Positions 1-10,110 of a stretch of 37,151 nucleotides of DNA are shown piece after piece (position 1 is the first letter of the stretch; each line of letters starts with the position of its first letter). The stretch lies in assembly GCA_012964825.1 (NCBI GenBank), contig DTTI01000034.1:1-37151 (forward strand). Direction: 5' to 3'. Both the position numbers and the translations under genes were made by a program. This DNA is from Candidatus Neomarinimicrobiota bacterium. GTDB taxonomy: Bacteria; Fidelibacterota; Marinisomatia; Marinisomatales; S15-B10. Under the pieces are notes generated by a model, which was not told the DNA's origin, did no database searches, and worked only from the letters and a program-made list of their open reading frames with translations.

Positions 1-1654
1 CCTCGAATTCCTTGAGGTTTTTCTCAGTCTGGTAGATAAGCTGGTCAGCCTGATTTTTTACATCCACCTCTTCTCGTTTTTCCTTGTCTTCAGTTTCGTG
101 CTTTTTCGCATCATCCACCATTTTGTCCACTTCTTCCTGGCTCAGTCCGCTGGACGCTTCGATACGGATGTTCTGTTCTTTTCCAGTGGCCTTATCCTGG
201 GCACCTACGTTGAGAATTCCATTTGCATCAATATCAAAGGTAACTTCAATCTGGGGAACCCCGCGCGGTGCCGGGGGAATGCCATCGAGATGAAACTTAC
301 CGATGGTCTTGTTATATACAGCCATCTCTCTTTCACCCTGAAGTACATGGATTTCAACCGATGGCTGGTTTTCGGCAGCGGTGGAAAAAATCTGGCTTTT
401 CTTTGTGGGGATAGTAGTGTTCCTCTCGATTAACTTGGTGAAAACACCGCCCATTGTCTCGATACCAAGTGACAGAGGGGTAATATCCAACAGAAGAACA
501 TCCTCAACATCGCCGCCAAGAATGCCACCCTGAATCCCCGCCCCCATGGCCACTACTTCATCAGGGTTTACCCCCTTGTTGGGTTCTTTCCCAAAGATAT
601 TCTTTACAATCTCCTGAACTTTTGGGATGCGCGTAGATCCACCAACAAGTATAACTTCGTGAATGTCGCCTGGTTTAAGCCCGGAATCCTTAAGCGCCTG
701 TTCACAAGGTTTTCTTGTACGCTCAACGAGGTCATCCACAAGTTCCTCAAATTTAGCGCGGGTCAACGTCATGTTGAGGTGCTTAGGTCCGGTTGAATCT
801 GCGGTAATGAAAGGTAGATTGATGTCAGTCTGTTTGGAGGAAGACAGTTCACGTTTTGCCGCTTCACCTGCTTCCTTCAACCTCTGCAGAGCCATAGGAT
901 CTTCTTTAAGATCAATACCTTCACTCTTTTTAAATTCATCAGCCATCCAATCGATGACTCTCTGATCAAAATCATCGCCGCCAAGGTGACCGTCGCCATT
1001 GGAGGCATTGACTTCAAGGGATTTCTCACCATCGATATCCATGAGATCGAGAATGGAAATATCAAAAGTTCCTCCACCCAGGTCGAAGACGACCACCTTT
1101 TGGTCCTTCTTTTTATCCATGCCATAAGCCAGGGCTGCGGCAGTAGGCTCATTAATAATTCGCCTTACGTTCAGGCCGGCGATCTTGCCTGCATCTTTTG
1201 TCGCCTGCCGCTGAGAATCGTTGAAATAGGCGGGAACAGTTATGACAGCTTCAATTACCGTCTCACCAAGATATTCCTCAGCCGTCTGGCGGAGTTTCTG
1301 AAGCACCATGGCGCTGATCTCCGGTGGTAAATATGTTTTTCCTTCTATGACAACTTCAACGGCGCCTGATTTTCCTTTCTTCACTTCATAGGGTACTTCA
1401 GAGATTTCTGTCTGGACCTCATCAAATTCCCTGCCCATGAACCGCTTAATGGAGTAAACGGTATTGTTCGGGTTAGTAACGGCCTGACGTTTTGCCGGCT
1501 GACCGACTAGACGTTCTCCATCCTTTGTAAAAGCAACAACTGACGGGGTTGTTCTCCCGCCTTCGGGATTTGTGATAACCTTAGGATCGCCGCCTTCCAT
1601 AACGGCGACACATGAATTGGTTGTTCCTAAATCGATTCCAATGATTTTAGACAT
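1..1654 (-). CDS. dnaK: Molecular chaperone DnaK (Hsp70), 3' end outside window
   Basis: ATP-driven cytosolic chaperone that binds exposed hydrophobic peptides and works with DnaJ and GrpE. Translating the minus strand from the ATG at 1654 gives an open frame of about 551 codons to the window edge. It begins [19 protein letters not shown], the Hsp70 phosphate-1 motif, followed by the typical [16 protein letters not shown] phosphate-2 segment, the [14 protein letters not shown] adenosine motif, and a substrate-binding beta domain ([15 protein letters not shown] onward). The frame stops at the edge while entering the helical lid, so roughly the last 80 residues are missing. A good ribosome binding site (AAGGAG, 1663-1668) lies 8 nt before the ATG. 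It follows clpC by 113 nt, the longest gap in the left part of the block, so it may have its own promoter. No dnaJ or grpE is visible here. Confidence 0.97.
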   Translation of the reverse strand, partial: MSKIIGIDLGTTNSCVAVMEGGDPKVITNPEGGRTTPSVVAFTKDGERLVGQPAKRQAVTNPNNTVYSIKRFMGREFDEVQTEISEVPYEVKKGKSGAVEVVIEGKTYLPPEISAMVLQKLRQTAEEYLGETVIEAVITVPAYFNDSQRQATKDAGKIAGLNVRRIINEPTAAALAYGMDKKKDQKVVVFDLGGGTFDISILDLMDIDGEKSLEVNASNGDGHLGGDDFDQRVIDWMADEFKKSEGIDLKEDPMALQRLKEAGEAAKRELSSSKQTDINLPFITADSTGPKHLNMTLTRAKFEELVDDLVERTRKPCEQALKDSGLKPGDIHEVILVGGSTRIPKVQEIVKNIFGKEPNKGVNPDEVVAMGAGIQGGILGGDVEDVLLLDITPLSLGIETMGGVFTKLIERNTTIPTKKSQIFSTAAENQPSVEIHVLQGEREMAVYNKTIGKFHLDGIPPAPRGVPQIEVTFDIDANGILNVGAQDKATGKEQNIRIEASSGLSQEEVDKMVDDAKKHETEDKEKREEVDVKNQADQLIYQTEKNLKEFE

Positions 1655-1767
1655 TCTTGAAACTCCTTAAAGTTTGATCAATTTTCGACTATTAAGGCAC
1701 AAATAGCGTGCCAGAGGTAATAATTGAGATAATATGTCAGGAAATTAGAGAATCCCGAGGGAAAAGA
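1655..1767 (-). promoter_or_regulatory. dnaK leader with inverted repeat / sigma-54-like element
   Basis: This 113-nt space separates clpC from dnaK. On the minus strand 1713-1698 reads TGGCACG, four bases, then TTGTG. That resembles the -24/-12 sigma-54 consensus (TGGCACG-N4-TTGCW) except that the -12 GC is GT. It would place a transcript start about 30 nt before the dnaK ATG. The same bases form a perfect 5-bp inverted repeat (GGCAC at 1696-1700, GTGCC at 1708-1712, 7-nt loop), so a repressor site or weak hairpin is an equal explanation. No CIRCE (HrcA) palindrome is present. Confidence 0.3.
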
Positions 1768-4269
1768 CTATGACTTCTTGTCAGTTTTTGCGGTCTTTCG
1801 AGCAGTCTTTGACTCTTTCGCGGCGGTTATTTTCGTCTTTTTTCTCGGCTTTACAATATGAATTTGTCCATTTCGGACATCCACTTTGACAGTATCACCT
1901 TCCGCAAATTTCCGTTTAAGTATTGATTCGGAGAGGGGTGCCTCGATAGACGATTGGATCTCCCGGCGCATGGGTCTGGCACCGAATTCATCGCTGAAAC
2001 CCTGCTCTAAAAGCAAGTTTTTGGCCGCATCGGTAACGTGTAGTTTCATCTTCTTCGCTTTTAGGTTGTCCACGAGATCGTTCAGTTGAAGATTTATTAT
2101 TTTCAGAACGCTTTCTTTTTGGAGAGGTCTGAATACAATCGATTCATCAAGTCTGTTCATGAACTCCGGGTTGAACACATCTTCAAGCTTTTCCAGCACC
2201 CGATTTTTCATCGCCTCGAAAGTTGAATCTTTTGAAGAATCCCCAAAGCCATAGTTCCCCACTTTCCCAAAACCACGGGTACCGATATTCGATGTAAGAA
2301 TAATGATCGTATTTCGAAAGTCTACCTTCCGCCCCATGCTGTCTGTGAGGATGCCTTCATCAAGAAGTTGGAGCAACAGATTAAAGACATCGGAGTGTGC
2401 CTTTTCAATCTCGTCGAGAAGTATGACAGAATAGGGATTACGGCGGACGCGCTCTGTGAGTTCTCCCCCCTCTTCGAATCCAACGTAGCCGGGAGGCGCG
2501 CCAATGAGCCGGGATACAGAGAACCGCTCCATGTATTCGGACATGTCGATCTTCACAAGGGCTTCATCGTGAACAAAGAGGAGCTTGGCCAGAACTTTAG
2601 CAGTCTCGGTCTTCCCGACGCCCGTGGGTCCCAGAAAAAGGAAAGCACCGATGGGTCGGCGAGGATTCTTCAGGCCGGCTCTCGCTCTCTGAATCGCTTT
2701 GGCAAGCGTTTCGATCGCTTCACCCTGACCTACAATGAACTCTTTGAGACTCTTGTCAATTTTGAGGAGTTTCTCCGATTCCTTTTCAGCTACTTCAGAG
2801 ATGGGAATGCCTGTCATCATAGAAACAACATCCGCAATATCCTTTTCGTTTACGGACGGTGCATGTTTCGTCTCTTCTTTGGCCCATTTTCGCTGAGATT
2901 CTTCAAGGGACTTCAACAGAACCTTTTCTTTATCCCGTAAACTGGCCGCCTTCTCAAATTGCTGGCTGGACACAACAGCATCTTTTTCAGATCTGATCTG
3001 CTCAATCTCCAATTCGAGCTCCACAACCTCATCAGGTACACTGAGATTCTGAAGATGAAGACGAGCACCTGCCTCATCCAAAACATCTATAGCTTTATCC
3101 GGTAGATACTTGTCTGTAATATATCTGTGGCTCAGTTCAACGCAAGCCCGAACAGCATCATCTTCAAACTTGACATTGTGATGTTTTGCATAGCGACCCC
3201 TTAGACCTTTGAGAATTTCCACTGACTCTTCAATGTTGGGTGGACTCACAGTAATTTTCTGGAACCGTCTCTCTAGTGCACCATCTTTTTCAATGTGCTT
3301 CCGGTATTCATCCAAGGTTGTTGCGCCAATACAGTGAATCTCGCCCCTTGACAGCGCCGGTTTGAACATGTTAGAAGCGTCCAGAGAGCCAGATGCACTG
3401 CCGGCGCCGACAATGGTATGAAGCTCATCAATAAAAAGGATAGTTTTATCCGTGGACTCCAACTCCGTCATGATGGCCTTCATTCGCTCTTCGAACTGAC
3501 CCCGATACTTGGTACCGGCAACGATGCCGGCAAGGTCCAGCGCAACGATTCGCTTATTGTGGAGCAGTCGTGGCACATCACGATCTATTATCCGCTGAGC
3601 GAGGCCTTCAGCTATGGCTGTTTTGCCTACACCCGGCTCACCGATGAGAACCGGATTGTTCTTTTTTCTTCGGCAAAGAATCTGCGCCACACGTTCAATC
3701 TCCTGCTGGCGACCGATGACAGGATCGAGTTTACCGTTACGGGCCATCTCGGTGACATCTCTGCTGAAGTGATCCAGAGCCGGGGTCTTGGTCTTCTTGG
3801 TAGTGGTAGAACTTGTTGATCTCAGCGGTGAGACAGTTTCCTTTTCCTCTTTCAGCAGTTTTTTGACGGATGAATAATCAATTTCAAAGGCAGTGAGAAC
3901 CTCAAATGCGACACCTTCCTTCTCCTGTAGCATGGCAAGTAACAGGTGATGGTCATCAGCGATGGTTGCACTAAGATTCGAAGCTTCGGTGAACGTATTA
4001 CGCAAAATACGCTCGGCACGTCTGGTGAGGGGAAGATGACCCAGGGTCATAGTGCCGCCGGCGGGCTTCACCATATCCTCGATCATGATCCTCATCTCGT
4101 CCAGGTCAGAGCCAAGCTCTTCAAGCATTCCCGCACCAAGGCCTGCGCCTTCGCGGATAATCCCAAGAAGAAGGTGTTCTGATCCCACATAGCTGTGGCC
4201 AAGCTGGATAGCCTCCTCCTTGGCGTACTTCATGATCCTTTGAACGCATTTGGAAAAGTTTTCTTTCAT
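1768..4269 (-). CDS. clpC: ATP-dependent Clp protease ATPase subunit ClpC
   Basis: Hsp100 unfoldase that threads substrates into the ClpP peptidase. The 833 residues match the ClpC layout: a double Clp N-domain (about 1-145), first AAA+ module with Walker A GEPGVGKT (210-217) and Walker [10 protein letters not shown], a UVR-like coiled middle segment near 420-470, and a second AAA+ module with Walker A GPTGVGKT and Walker [16 protein letters not shown] tripeptide in the second module is in the place of the (I/L/V)GF loop that docks on ClpP, so a ClpP partner is expected elsewhere. The tail is lysine-rich and probably disordered. The start fits the family N-terminus although no clear Shine-Dalgarno precedes it. 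It lies 58 nt after lolD and upstream of dnaK; the Bacillus-type ctsR-mcsA-mcsB regulators are absent. Confidence 0.96.
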   Translation of the reverse strand: MKENFSKCVQRIMKYAKEEAIQLGHSYVGSEHLLLGIIREGAGLGAGMLEELGSDLDEMRIMIEDMVKPAGGTMTLGHLPLTRRAERILRNTFTEASNLSATIADDHHLLLAMLQEKEGVAFEVLTAFEIDYSSVKKLLKEEKETVSPLRSTSSTTTKKTKTPALDHFSRDVTEMARNGKLDPVIGRQQEIERVAQILCRRKKNNPVLIGEPGVGKTAIAEGLAQRIIDRDVPRLLHNKRIVALDLAGIVAGTKYRGQFEERMKAIMTELESTDKTILFIDELHTIVGAGSASGSLDASNMFKPALSRGEIHCIGATTLDEYRKHIEKDGALERRFQKITVSPPNIEESVEILKGLRGRYAKHHNVKFEDDAVRACVELSHRYITDKYLPDKAIDVLDEAGARLHLQNLSVPDEVVELELEIEQIRSEKDAVVSSQQFEKAASLRDKEKVLLKSLEESQRKWAKEETKHAPSVNEKDIADVVSMMTGIPISEVAEKESEKLLKIDKSLKEFIVGQGEAIETLAKAIQRARAGLKNPRRPIGAFLFLGPTGVGKTETAKVLAKLLFVHDEALVKIDMSEYMERFSVSRLIGAPPGYVGFEEGGELTERVRRNPYSVILLDEIEKAHSDVFNLLLQLLDEGILTDSMGRKVDFRNTIIILTSNIGTRGFGKVGNYGFGDSSKDSTFEAMKNRVLEKLEDVFNPEFMNRLDESIVFRPLQKESVLKIINLQLNDLVDNLKAKKMKLHVTDAAKNLLLEQGFSDEFGARPMRREIQSSIEAPLSESILKRKFAEGDTVKVDVRNGQIHIVKPRKKTKITAAKESKTARKTAKTDKKS

Positions 4270-4327
4270 GCAACTTAATTAAGCCTGGACAAATTTACTT
4301 TTCTATTACAGCCCAATCAAATCACTT

Positions 4328-5002
4328 TTATGACGCGGGAATAACTGTGCCTTCTTTTATTGTGAGGTTCCTTTCGCACAGTGCTGCCACGTCCGGATTG
4401 TGAGTAACAATGAGGAAAGCCTGATTGAAATCTTCCGCAAGAGCCTGGATTACTTCCATCAACTGCCGCGCCGCATCCACATCCAAATTACCCGTCGGTT
4501 CATCCGCCAGCACAATGCCCGGCTCATTCACAAGGGCCCTCAAGACTGCCACTCGCTGTCGTTCACCACCGGAGATGGCGTTAGGTCGATGATCAGCTCT
4601 TGGCAAGAGCTCCACCTTCGAAAGCAGTTCCTTCGCCCAATCAGCAGCGGCCCTCTCACTCCGGCCCAACAGTCGCTGGGGTATCATGAGATTTTCTACG
4701 ATGGTAAACTCAGGCAGAAGATGGTGGAATTGAAATACGAAGCCGATGGTTTCACAGCGCAACCGGGAGACTGATTCATCATCCAGTAACGCTACATCCT
4801 TGCCTGCTATTTCTAGGGTTCCTTTGTTAGGCTGGTCCAGAGTACCAAGTATATTGAGCAAAGTGGACTTGCCGCATCCGGACGGACCGGCGACGGAAAC
4901 TAGCTCCCCTTCTTTCAGAGATAAAGAAACATCTCTCAGCACTTCCAGCGGACCGGTGCTGGTGCGATAGCTCTTGCATATATTCTCAGCTTTCAGAATC
5001 AT
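4328..5002 (-). CDS. lolD: Lipoprotein-releasing ABC transporter ATPase LolD
   Basis: ATP-binding subunit of the LolCDE-type machine that extracts outer-membrane lipoproteins from the inner membrane and passes them to LolA. The 224-residue protein has Walker A GPSGCGKST (39-47), a Q-loop (FVFQFHHLLPEFT), the ABC signature ISGGERQRVAV (143-153) and Walker B IVLADEPTGNLD. These are typical of the LolD/MacB/FtsE branch. Its ATG overlaps the stop of the upstream permease by 4 nt, so translation is very likely coupled and the partner assignment is direct. MacB-type export cannot be excluded from sequence alone, but two adjacent LolC/E-type permeases make the Lol role the better reading. Confidence 0.93.
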   Translation of the reverse strand: MILKAENICKSYRTSTGPLEVLRDVSLSLKEGELVSVAGPSGCGKSTLLNILGTLDQPNKGTLEIAGKDVALLDDESVSRLRCETIGFVFQFHHLLPEFTIVENLMIPQRLLGRSERAAADWAKELLSKVELLPRADHRPNAISGGERQRVAVLRALVNEPGIVLADEPTGNLDVDAARQLMEVIQALAEDFNQAFLIVTHNPDVAALCERNLTIKEGTVIPAS

Positions 5003-6204
5003 TTTTCGTACTGTATGGCTTCGGTAGGTAAAAGCCTCCTTGCCTCCCTGCTGGGGAAATAGACCGCTATAGCGATAACGAAAATACCAATTAGGAAGAT
5101 CGTGACCACATCAATGAAAGAAATTGTCATTGGCAGTGACTGGACAAAATAGATGGTTTCGGGCAAACGAATCAATCCGAGACGCTCCTGACCCAGAACG
5201 AACAGCAGACCCAAGCCGCCTCCCAGCAGCAATCCAAAACCACCGATAAATATCCCTTGCAGGCGAAATATATTTCCAATTCTGGCTTGTGAAAAGCCTA
5301 TGGTTTTCAGTATACCAATCTCGCGAATCTTTTCCAATATAAGCATGGTAAGTGTGGAAGCGATGTTGAAACAGGCAACAATAACGATTAGGCTCAGCAC
5401 AACCATGCTGCCGAGCTTTTCCATCTGCATAGCCTGGAAGAGTGTCTGATGCATATCCTCCCAGCCAGAGACAACAGCACCAGCAGGTGCTTTGGAAAGA
5501 ATGAGTGCCTTCATATCATCTTTCCTGGCTGAAGACACCAGCCGAAAATCGATGCCATCAAAAGTATGGATGGATTTAAAAAGAGCCTGTCCCGCCTGGA
5601 TAGGGACAAAGACATAGGTCTGATCGAAATCTAGGATGCGTGTTTCGAACACACCCGCCACACGGGCATCTAATACAGTGGGCATTCCGAGATAAAGTTG
5701 ATTATCCTGTGGGTTCATAAGGCGTAAACGGTCTCCAATCTGTAAGCCGAGGCGGTCAGCGATCCCTTTCCCAACATAGACAGGCTGCTTGCTGCCGGTG
5801 ATCTCCATTTCTCCCACACCGTCAATCTTGTATATTTTCTGAAGGCTTCCTGCCTCTACAGCTTTTACTTTTACTAGCGACCGTTCGTTCATGGAAATAG
5901 CGACAGCCTTCCTTTCAATAAAAAAAGAATATCCCGCAATGTCACTTTCTTGATCAAAGGTTTTGCGGAGATTGTCCATGTCAAGCTTGGCTTCACCTGA
6001 AGTGAGCCTCAGATCAGTTTCAAAGCCCACCACTTTATTGCGAACCTCCCGTTCAAATCCGTTTAGAACGGCCACGGAAATGATAAGTGCAAAGCACCCC
6101 ACAGCCACACTTAGAATTGAAATGATTCCACTCCAAGAGATCAACCCTACTTTCTTGCGGGAAAGCAGCAAACGCCGGGCAAGCCAACTTTCAAGCTTCA
6201 TCAT
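4999..6204 (-). CDS. Lipoprotein-releasing permease, LolC/LolE family (second copy)
   Basis: Inner-membrane permease of the LolCDE type, 401 residues. One N-terminal membrane segment (about 24-46, after the basic RRLLLSRKK stretch) precedes a periplasmic MacB-like domain (about 47-265). Three C-terminal membrane segments follow, with the FtsX-fold sequence ILEKIREIGILKTIGFS between the second and third, the usual coupling helix contacting the ATPase. It overlaps lolD by 4 nt downstream and the first permease by 4 nt upstream. The two permeases are clearly diverged from each other, which fits a LolC plus LolE heterodimer rather than a recent duplication. Which copy is C and which is E cannot be decided by eye. 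Confidence 0.9.
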   Translation of the reverse strand: MMKLESWLARRLLLSRKKVGLISWSGIISILSVAVGCFALIISVAVLNGFEREVRNKVVGFETDLRLTSGEAKLDMDNLRKTFDQESDIAGYSFFIERKAVAISMNERSLVKVKAVEAGSLQKIYKIDGVGEMEITGSKQPVYVGKGIADRLGLQIGDRLRLMNPQDNQLYLGMPTVLDARVAGVFETRILDFDQTYVFVPIQAGQALFKSIHTFDGIDFRLVSSARKDDMKALILSKAPAGAVVSGWEDMHQTLFQAMQMEKLGSMVVLSLIVIVACFNIASTLTMLILEKIREIGILKTIGFSQARIGNIFRLQGIFIGGFGLLLGGGLGLLFVLGQERLGLIRLPETIYFVQSLPMTISFIDVVTIFLIGIFVIAIAVYFPSREARRLLPTEAIQYEK

Positions 6205-7424
6205 TCATAACGGACAGCCTCAGCGGGCTGGATACCGGAAGCTTTCCACGCCGGATAAAGACTGGCTGTGACAGCAGCAACGATTCCCAACAGACCGACG
6301 GTGAGAACATGACCAACAGTGAAAAAGATAGGGAGATCACTCATGAAGTAGACTTCTTCAGGAATTGAGAGCACACTGAAGCGGACTTGAATCCACCCCA
6401 ACAGAAGGGCCAGCGCCACGCCAAGGCTTACTCCCAGAAGTCCTACCATGCCGCCTTCAAAAAAGAAAAGTAGAGAAATTTTCTTCCTGGAGAAGCCAAC
6501 GGCCCGGAGAACGCCGATGTCCTTTGTCTTTTCCATAACAATCATTGTGAGGGATGACATGATATTGAGCAGAGCCACAAGAGCCACCAGTGCGAAAATG
6601 ACGGTGATGGGATATTTCTGAAGAGAGAGCCAGGCAAAAAGATTGTAATGGCGCTCTTTCCAGGTTGAAGACATGAGAGGATAATTAAGGTTGTCATCAA
6701 GAAACCCTGCCACCACATCCGTATCATCCCTGTCAGAAACGAATAAAATTTCACCGGTGATAAGGTCACGATAATTGAACAGTTGTTGGGCCGCCGACAA
6801 GTCAATATAAACTATGGATTCATCGTATTCGCTCAGACCCGTTTCGTAGATGCCCCGAATTTCAAACTGGCCGATTCGTGGCGCACGGCCCGGTTTTCCC
6901 AGTGAAGTCAGATCCATGACAATTAACCGCTCACCTGTTTCGGCGTTGAGTTTATCCGCCAATGCTCTGCCCAAAACGACACCGGACTTGCCACCCTCCT
7001 CACCCAGACTGAACTCTCCTGAAACAAGATTCTGCCACGTCCCCAGTACGCCTTGAGCTTTTTCCTCTTCAAAAGCCTCCACGAAAACAGCCTCTGTCCG
7101 GCCCTTCACCCGGGCAGTGGCGGCGTGATGGATGTACGGCATTCTTCGTATCAACTGAGGAAGTTGCGCCAGGGTAGAATCAAGTTGAGGCTGGGAATGT
7201 GCCACCGGATCTCCCAGAAATCCTTTTACACGAATATGTCCGTCAAAGCTGATGATCTTTCTCTCAACTTCCTGTTCAAAGCCTGTGAGAATGCCAAGTG
7301 TTAGAATGAGGACGGCGATGCCGATGGCGAGACCGGCTATGGAAAGGTAACTGACGAGAGAAATGAAGCTGAGGCTATGTCTCGAACCGAGATGCCGGCG
7401 GGCGATAAAGGAGAGAAGACCCAT
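6201..7424 (-). CDS. Lipoprotein-releasing permease, LolC/LolE family (first copy)
   Basis: The 407-residue partner permease with the same plan: an N-terminal segment beginning MGLLSFIARRHLGSR, a hydrophobic helix at about 23-48 ending GFEQEVERKI, a large periplasmic domain, then three C-terminal helices. The cytoplasmic signature MEKTKDIGVLRAVGFS (near 295-310) is the FtsX-family coupling motif. It starts 2 nt after the lysS stop codon and overlaps the next permease by 4 nt. Placing lysS directly before a lol operon links translation and envelope genes in one transcript. It most probably pairs with the next gene and LolD. Confidence 0.9.
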   Translation of the reverse strand: MGLLSFIARRHLGSRHSLSFISLVSYLSIAGLAIGIAVLILTLGILTGFEQEVERKIISFDGHIRVKGFLGDPVAHSQPQLDSTLAQLPQLIRRMPYIHHAATARVKGRTEAVFVEAFEEEKAQGVLGTWQNLVSGEFSLGEEGGKSGVVLGRALADKLNAETGERLIVMDLTSLGKPGRAPRIGQFEIRGIYETGLSEYDESIVYIDLSAAQQLFNYRDLITGEILFVSDRDDTDVVAGFLDDNLNYPLMSSTWKERHYNLFAWLSLQKYPITVIFALVALVALLNIMSSLTMIVMEKTKDIGVLRAVGFSRKKISLLFFFEGGMVGLLGVSLGVALALLLGWIQVRFSVLSIPEEVYFMSDLPIFFTVGHVLTVGLLGIVAAVTASLYPAWKASGIQPAEAVRYE

Positions 7425-7426
7425 CT

Positions 7427-8926
7427 TTATTCATCGTCTTGCGGACGCATGGCCGGAAAGAGGATGACATCCTTGATATTTTTCTTCCCAATGAGAAGCA
7501 TAGTGAGGCGGTCAATGCCCATACCGACTCCGCCTGTAGGAGGCATCCCCGTTTCAACAGATTGGAGATAGTCTTCATCCAGAGTGTGCGCCTCCTCATC
7601 ACCCCGTTCTCTAAGCTGCACCTGATCTTCGAACCGGCGGCGTTGGTCCAGAGGATCGTTCAGTTCGCTGAAAGCGTTGGCTAGTTCACCGCCATCCATA
7701 AAAAGCTCAAACCGCTCCACGATGGACTCGTTGCCGTCTCGCCGAACCTTGGCGAGAGGAGAAATCACTTTTGGATAATCAGTGACAAAGATCGGTTTAA
7801 TCAAATTCGGCTCCACTAGTTCCCGCATTAGGACTTCGTACATCCGACCAAGGTGAGCATCTTTCTCTAAAGGGATTTTCCGTTTATTACAGAGCGTTGA
7901 CAAATCCTTTTCCGTAGCGCCTGTCAGGTCTTCACCGATAGCATCCTTCAAGAGGTCCATGTATCTGGCCCGCCGGAACGGCTTACTGAGATCAACGCTT
8001 TGACCGGAGACATCTAAGGTACTTACGTCTATTGCCTCGGCGGCAGCGCGGATAAGAGATTCGACCAAATCTGTGAGAAAATCGTAGTCCACATAAGCTT
8101 TGTAGAACTCCAGCATGGTGAATTCAGGATTGTGGTTACGGTCCATACCTTCATTCCGGAAAACTTTCGAGATTTCATAAACGCCATCAAAACCACCAGT
8201 AATCAGACGCTTCAGGTAGAGTTCATCTGCAATGCGCAGATACAATGTCTGATCGAGAGCGAGATGTTGTGTGGTAAACGGTCGAGCAGAAGCGCCACCG
8301 TAAAGAGGCTGAAGAACAGGCGTCTCTACCTCCACAAAACCGTCGTCATCGAGAAAATTTCTGACAGCGGCGATGATCCTTGCCCGCTTGATAAAATCAT
8401 CCTTCACTTCAGGATTCTCGATGAGATCAAGATGCCGGTGTCGGTACCGCTGTTCCTTGTCTTTGAACGCGTGGTATACTTCTCCATCTTTTTCCTTGGC
8501 GCCGGGAAGAGGACGAATACTTTTTGACAACAGTTCCAGCTTCTCACAGCTGACACTCACTTCTTCAGTTTTTGTCTTGAAAACTTTACCGGAAATGCCA
8601 ACAATGTCACCCATGTCCAGCAACTTGAAGATCTCATAAATTCCCTCGCCCACTTCATCCCGTTTTATATAGACCTGGATTTTGCCTTCCATATCCTGAA
8701 CGTGAAAAAATGACGCTTTCCCCATTTTTCTCAACGATACGATCCTGCCGGCCACAGAGACCGGTTTATCGGCCATATTATCAAAACCATCCACGATTTC
8801 TTTTGAGTGGTGGGACACATCAAAGTTGTAAGGATATGGATTTACACCCAGGTCCCGGAGCTTCTCCAGCTTCTCCAGCCGGTATTGCATGATCTGCTTT
8901 AAACTTTGCTCTCGATCCGAAGACAT
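7427..8926 (-). CDS. lysS: Lysyl-tRNA synthetase, class II
   Basis: Charges tRNA-Lys with lysine in the cytosol. The 499-residue length is standard for bacterial class II LysRS. An OB-fold anticodon-binding domain (about 50-150, with VAGRIVSLRKMGKASFFHVQ) is followed by the catalytic core. That core has motif 2 FRNEGMDRNHNPEFTMLE and motif 3 GVGMGIDRLTMLL near the C-terminus. The ATG at 8926 lies only 3 nt after the prfB stop codon, so production is probably tied to prfB translation. In Bacillus subtilis lysS also sits between folate genes and clpC, as here. Confidence 0.97.
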   Translation of the reverse strand: MSSDREQSLKQIMQYRLEKLEKLRDLGVNPYPYNFDVSHHSKEIVDGFDNMADKPVSVAGRIVSLRKMGKASFFHVQDMEGKIQVYIKRDEVGEGIYEIFKLLDMGDIVGISGKVFKTKTEEVSVSCEKLELLSKSIRPLPGAKEKDGEVYHAFKDKEQRYRHRHLDLIENPEVKDDFIKRARIIAAVRNFLDDDGFVEVETPVLQPLYGGASARPFTTQHLALDQTLYLRIADELYLKRLITGGFDGVYEISKVFRNEGMDRNHNPEFTMLEFYKAYVDYDFLTDLVESLIRAAAEAIDVSTLDVSGQSVDLSKPFRRARYMDLLKDAIGEDLTGATEKDLSTLCNKRKIPLEKDAHLGRMYEVLMRELVEPNLIKPIFVTDYPKVISPLAKVRRDGNESIVERFELFMDGGELANAFSELNDPLDQRRRFEDQVQLRERGDEEAHTLDEDYLQSVETGMPPTGGVGMGIDRLTMLLIGKKNIKDVILFPAMRPQDDE

Positions 8927-8929
8927 CGT

Positions 8930-10061
8930 TTAACTCTTGGCCATTTTGATCTTTGTTTTACCTGTGGTAGCCATAAGGAGATAAGCCTTTATAAATTTGT
9001 CAAGATCACCATCCATAACCCTTTTTCCGTCCCCCACTTCAAGCTTTGTCCTATGATCTTTTACCATGGTGTAGGGATGGAAAACGTAAGACCTTATCTG
9101 GTTACCCCACCCGATGTCCGTTTTCTGACTCTCAAGTTCCTTAACGGACTCAGCCTGTTCTTCCAGATATTTCTGATAGAGCTTCGCCTTCAGAATCTTC
9201 ATGGCTGTGGCTTTGTTTTTATGCTGGGATCGCTCGTTCTGGCATTGCACCACGATCTTCGTAGGAATGTGGGTAATCCTGACGGCTGAATCAGTCTTAT
9301 TCACATGCTGCCCGCCGGCGCCGCTGGCGCGATAGGTATCAATCCGAAGTTCATCAGGCTTCACCTCCACCTCAATCTCCTCATCTATGGCAGGGTAGAC
9401 AAAAATAGAAGCAAATGACGTATGCCGACGGTTCGATGCATCGAAGGGAGATATCCGCACAAGTCTGTGAACACCCACCTCAGCCTTCAATAGGCCGTAA
9501 GCATACTCTCCCTTCACTTCCAGAGTAACATCCTTCAGGCCCGCTTCATCTCCGGGTTGGAAATCGGTGACAGAACAAGAGAACCCTTTTCTTTCAATCC
9601 ACCGCACATACATTCTGTACAACATCTCAGCCCAATCCTGGGATTCAGTCCCGCCGGCACCGGGATGGATGGTAAGTATGGCATCGTTTGCGTCTTCCGA
9701 CTTACTTAGTGTAAGTCGCAACTCTAAGTCGTCAACAATCTTCTGGAACCCATCCAGCTCCGTCTGGAACTCTTTCTGGGAAGCGGGATCCTCTTCCTCC
9801 TTCAAGAATGTGAGCAGTACTTCGCAATTTTCCTTTTTTCTCTGAGCGTCATTCCACAGCTCAAGTTCTTTTTCTATCATAGAAATCTTCTTGAGAGTAA
9901 TCTGTGCGGAATTGGTATTGTCCCAGAAATCTTCGGCGGCTGTTTGGGGCTTAAGCTTGGAGAGTTTGTCCTCCTGAGAGGCCAAGTCAAAGATACCCCC
10001 GAAGATCATTAAATCTTTTGTCGAGGTTTTGAAATATCTCTTTGAGTTCAGAAAGGTCCAT
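8930..10061 (-). CDS. prfB: Peptide chain release factor 2 (programmed +1 frameshift)
   Basis: Releases finished proteins at UGA and UAA codons. The gene is in two frames: codons 1-24 run from the ATG at 10061 to CTT at 9992-9990; the ribosome must skip T9989 of the in-frame TGA and continue at GAC (9988) to the stop at 8930. This gives 376 residues beginning MDLSELKEIFQNLDKRF and reading NDLRGYL then DLASQ across the join, matching the classical RF2 N-terminus. The uninterrupted frame up to an ATG at 10069 gives an N-terminus (MAIWTFLNSK) unlike any RF2 and should not be used. The body shows the SPF stop-codon-reading tripeptide (ISPFDASNRRH) and the GGQ catalytic loop (SGAGGQHVNKT). No strong ribosome binding site precedes the start. 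It lies between cdaA and lysS. Confidence 0.95.
9986..10001 (-). promoter_or_regulatory. RF2 programmed +1 frameshift site
   Basis: The minus strand here reads CGGGGGTATCTTTGAC. The GGGGG run acts as an internal Shine-Dalgarno-like element, spaced by TAT from the slippery CTT codon, which is followed by the in-frame stop TGA and C. Apart from the first base this equals the well-studied Escherichia coli prfB site. In that known mechanism low RF2 activity lets the ribosome pause at TGA and slip forward, so RF2 controls its own level. Confidence 0.95.
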
Positions 10062-10110
10062 ATCGCCAAGAATTAGGTGTGAAATTACTGTAGCTCTAAT
10101 GGAATCTCAA

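Noticed and set aside
1655-1767. CIRCE (HrcA) operator before dnaK
   Set aside because: The TTAGCACTC-N9-GAGTGCTAA palindrome is not present; only a 5-bp inverted repeat is seen.
2368-2940. 190-codon plus-strand frame opposite clpC
   Set aside because: Antisense shadow of a conserved AAA+ coding region, with no recognisable domain or ribosome site.
8930-10069. RF2 as one uninterrupted frame starting MAIWTFL
   Set aside because: The N-terminus does not resemble RF2, whereas the other frame from 10061 gives a typical one up to the slippery CTT-TGA-C site.
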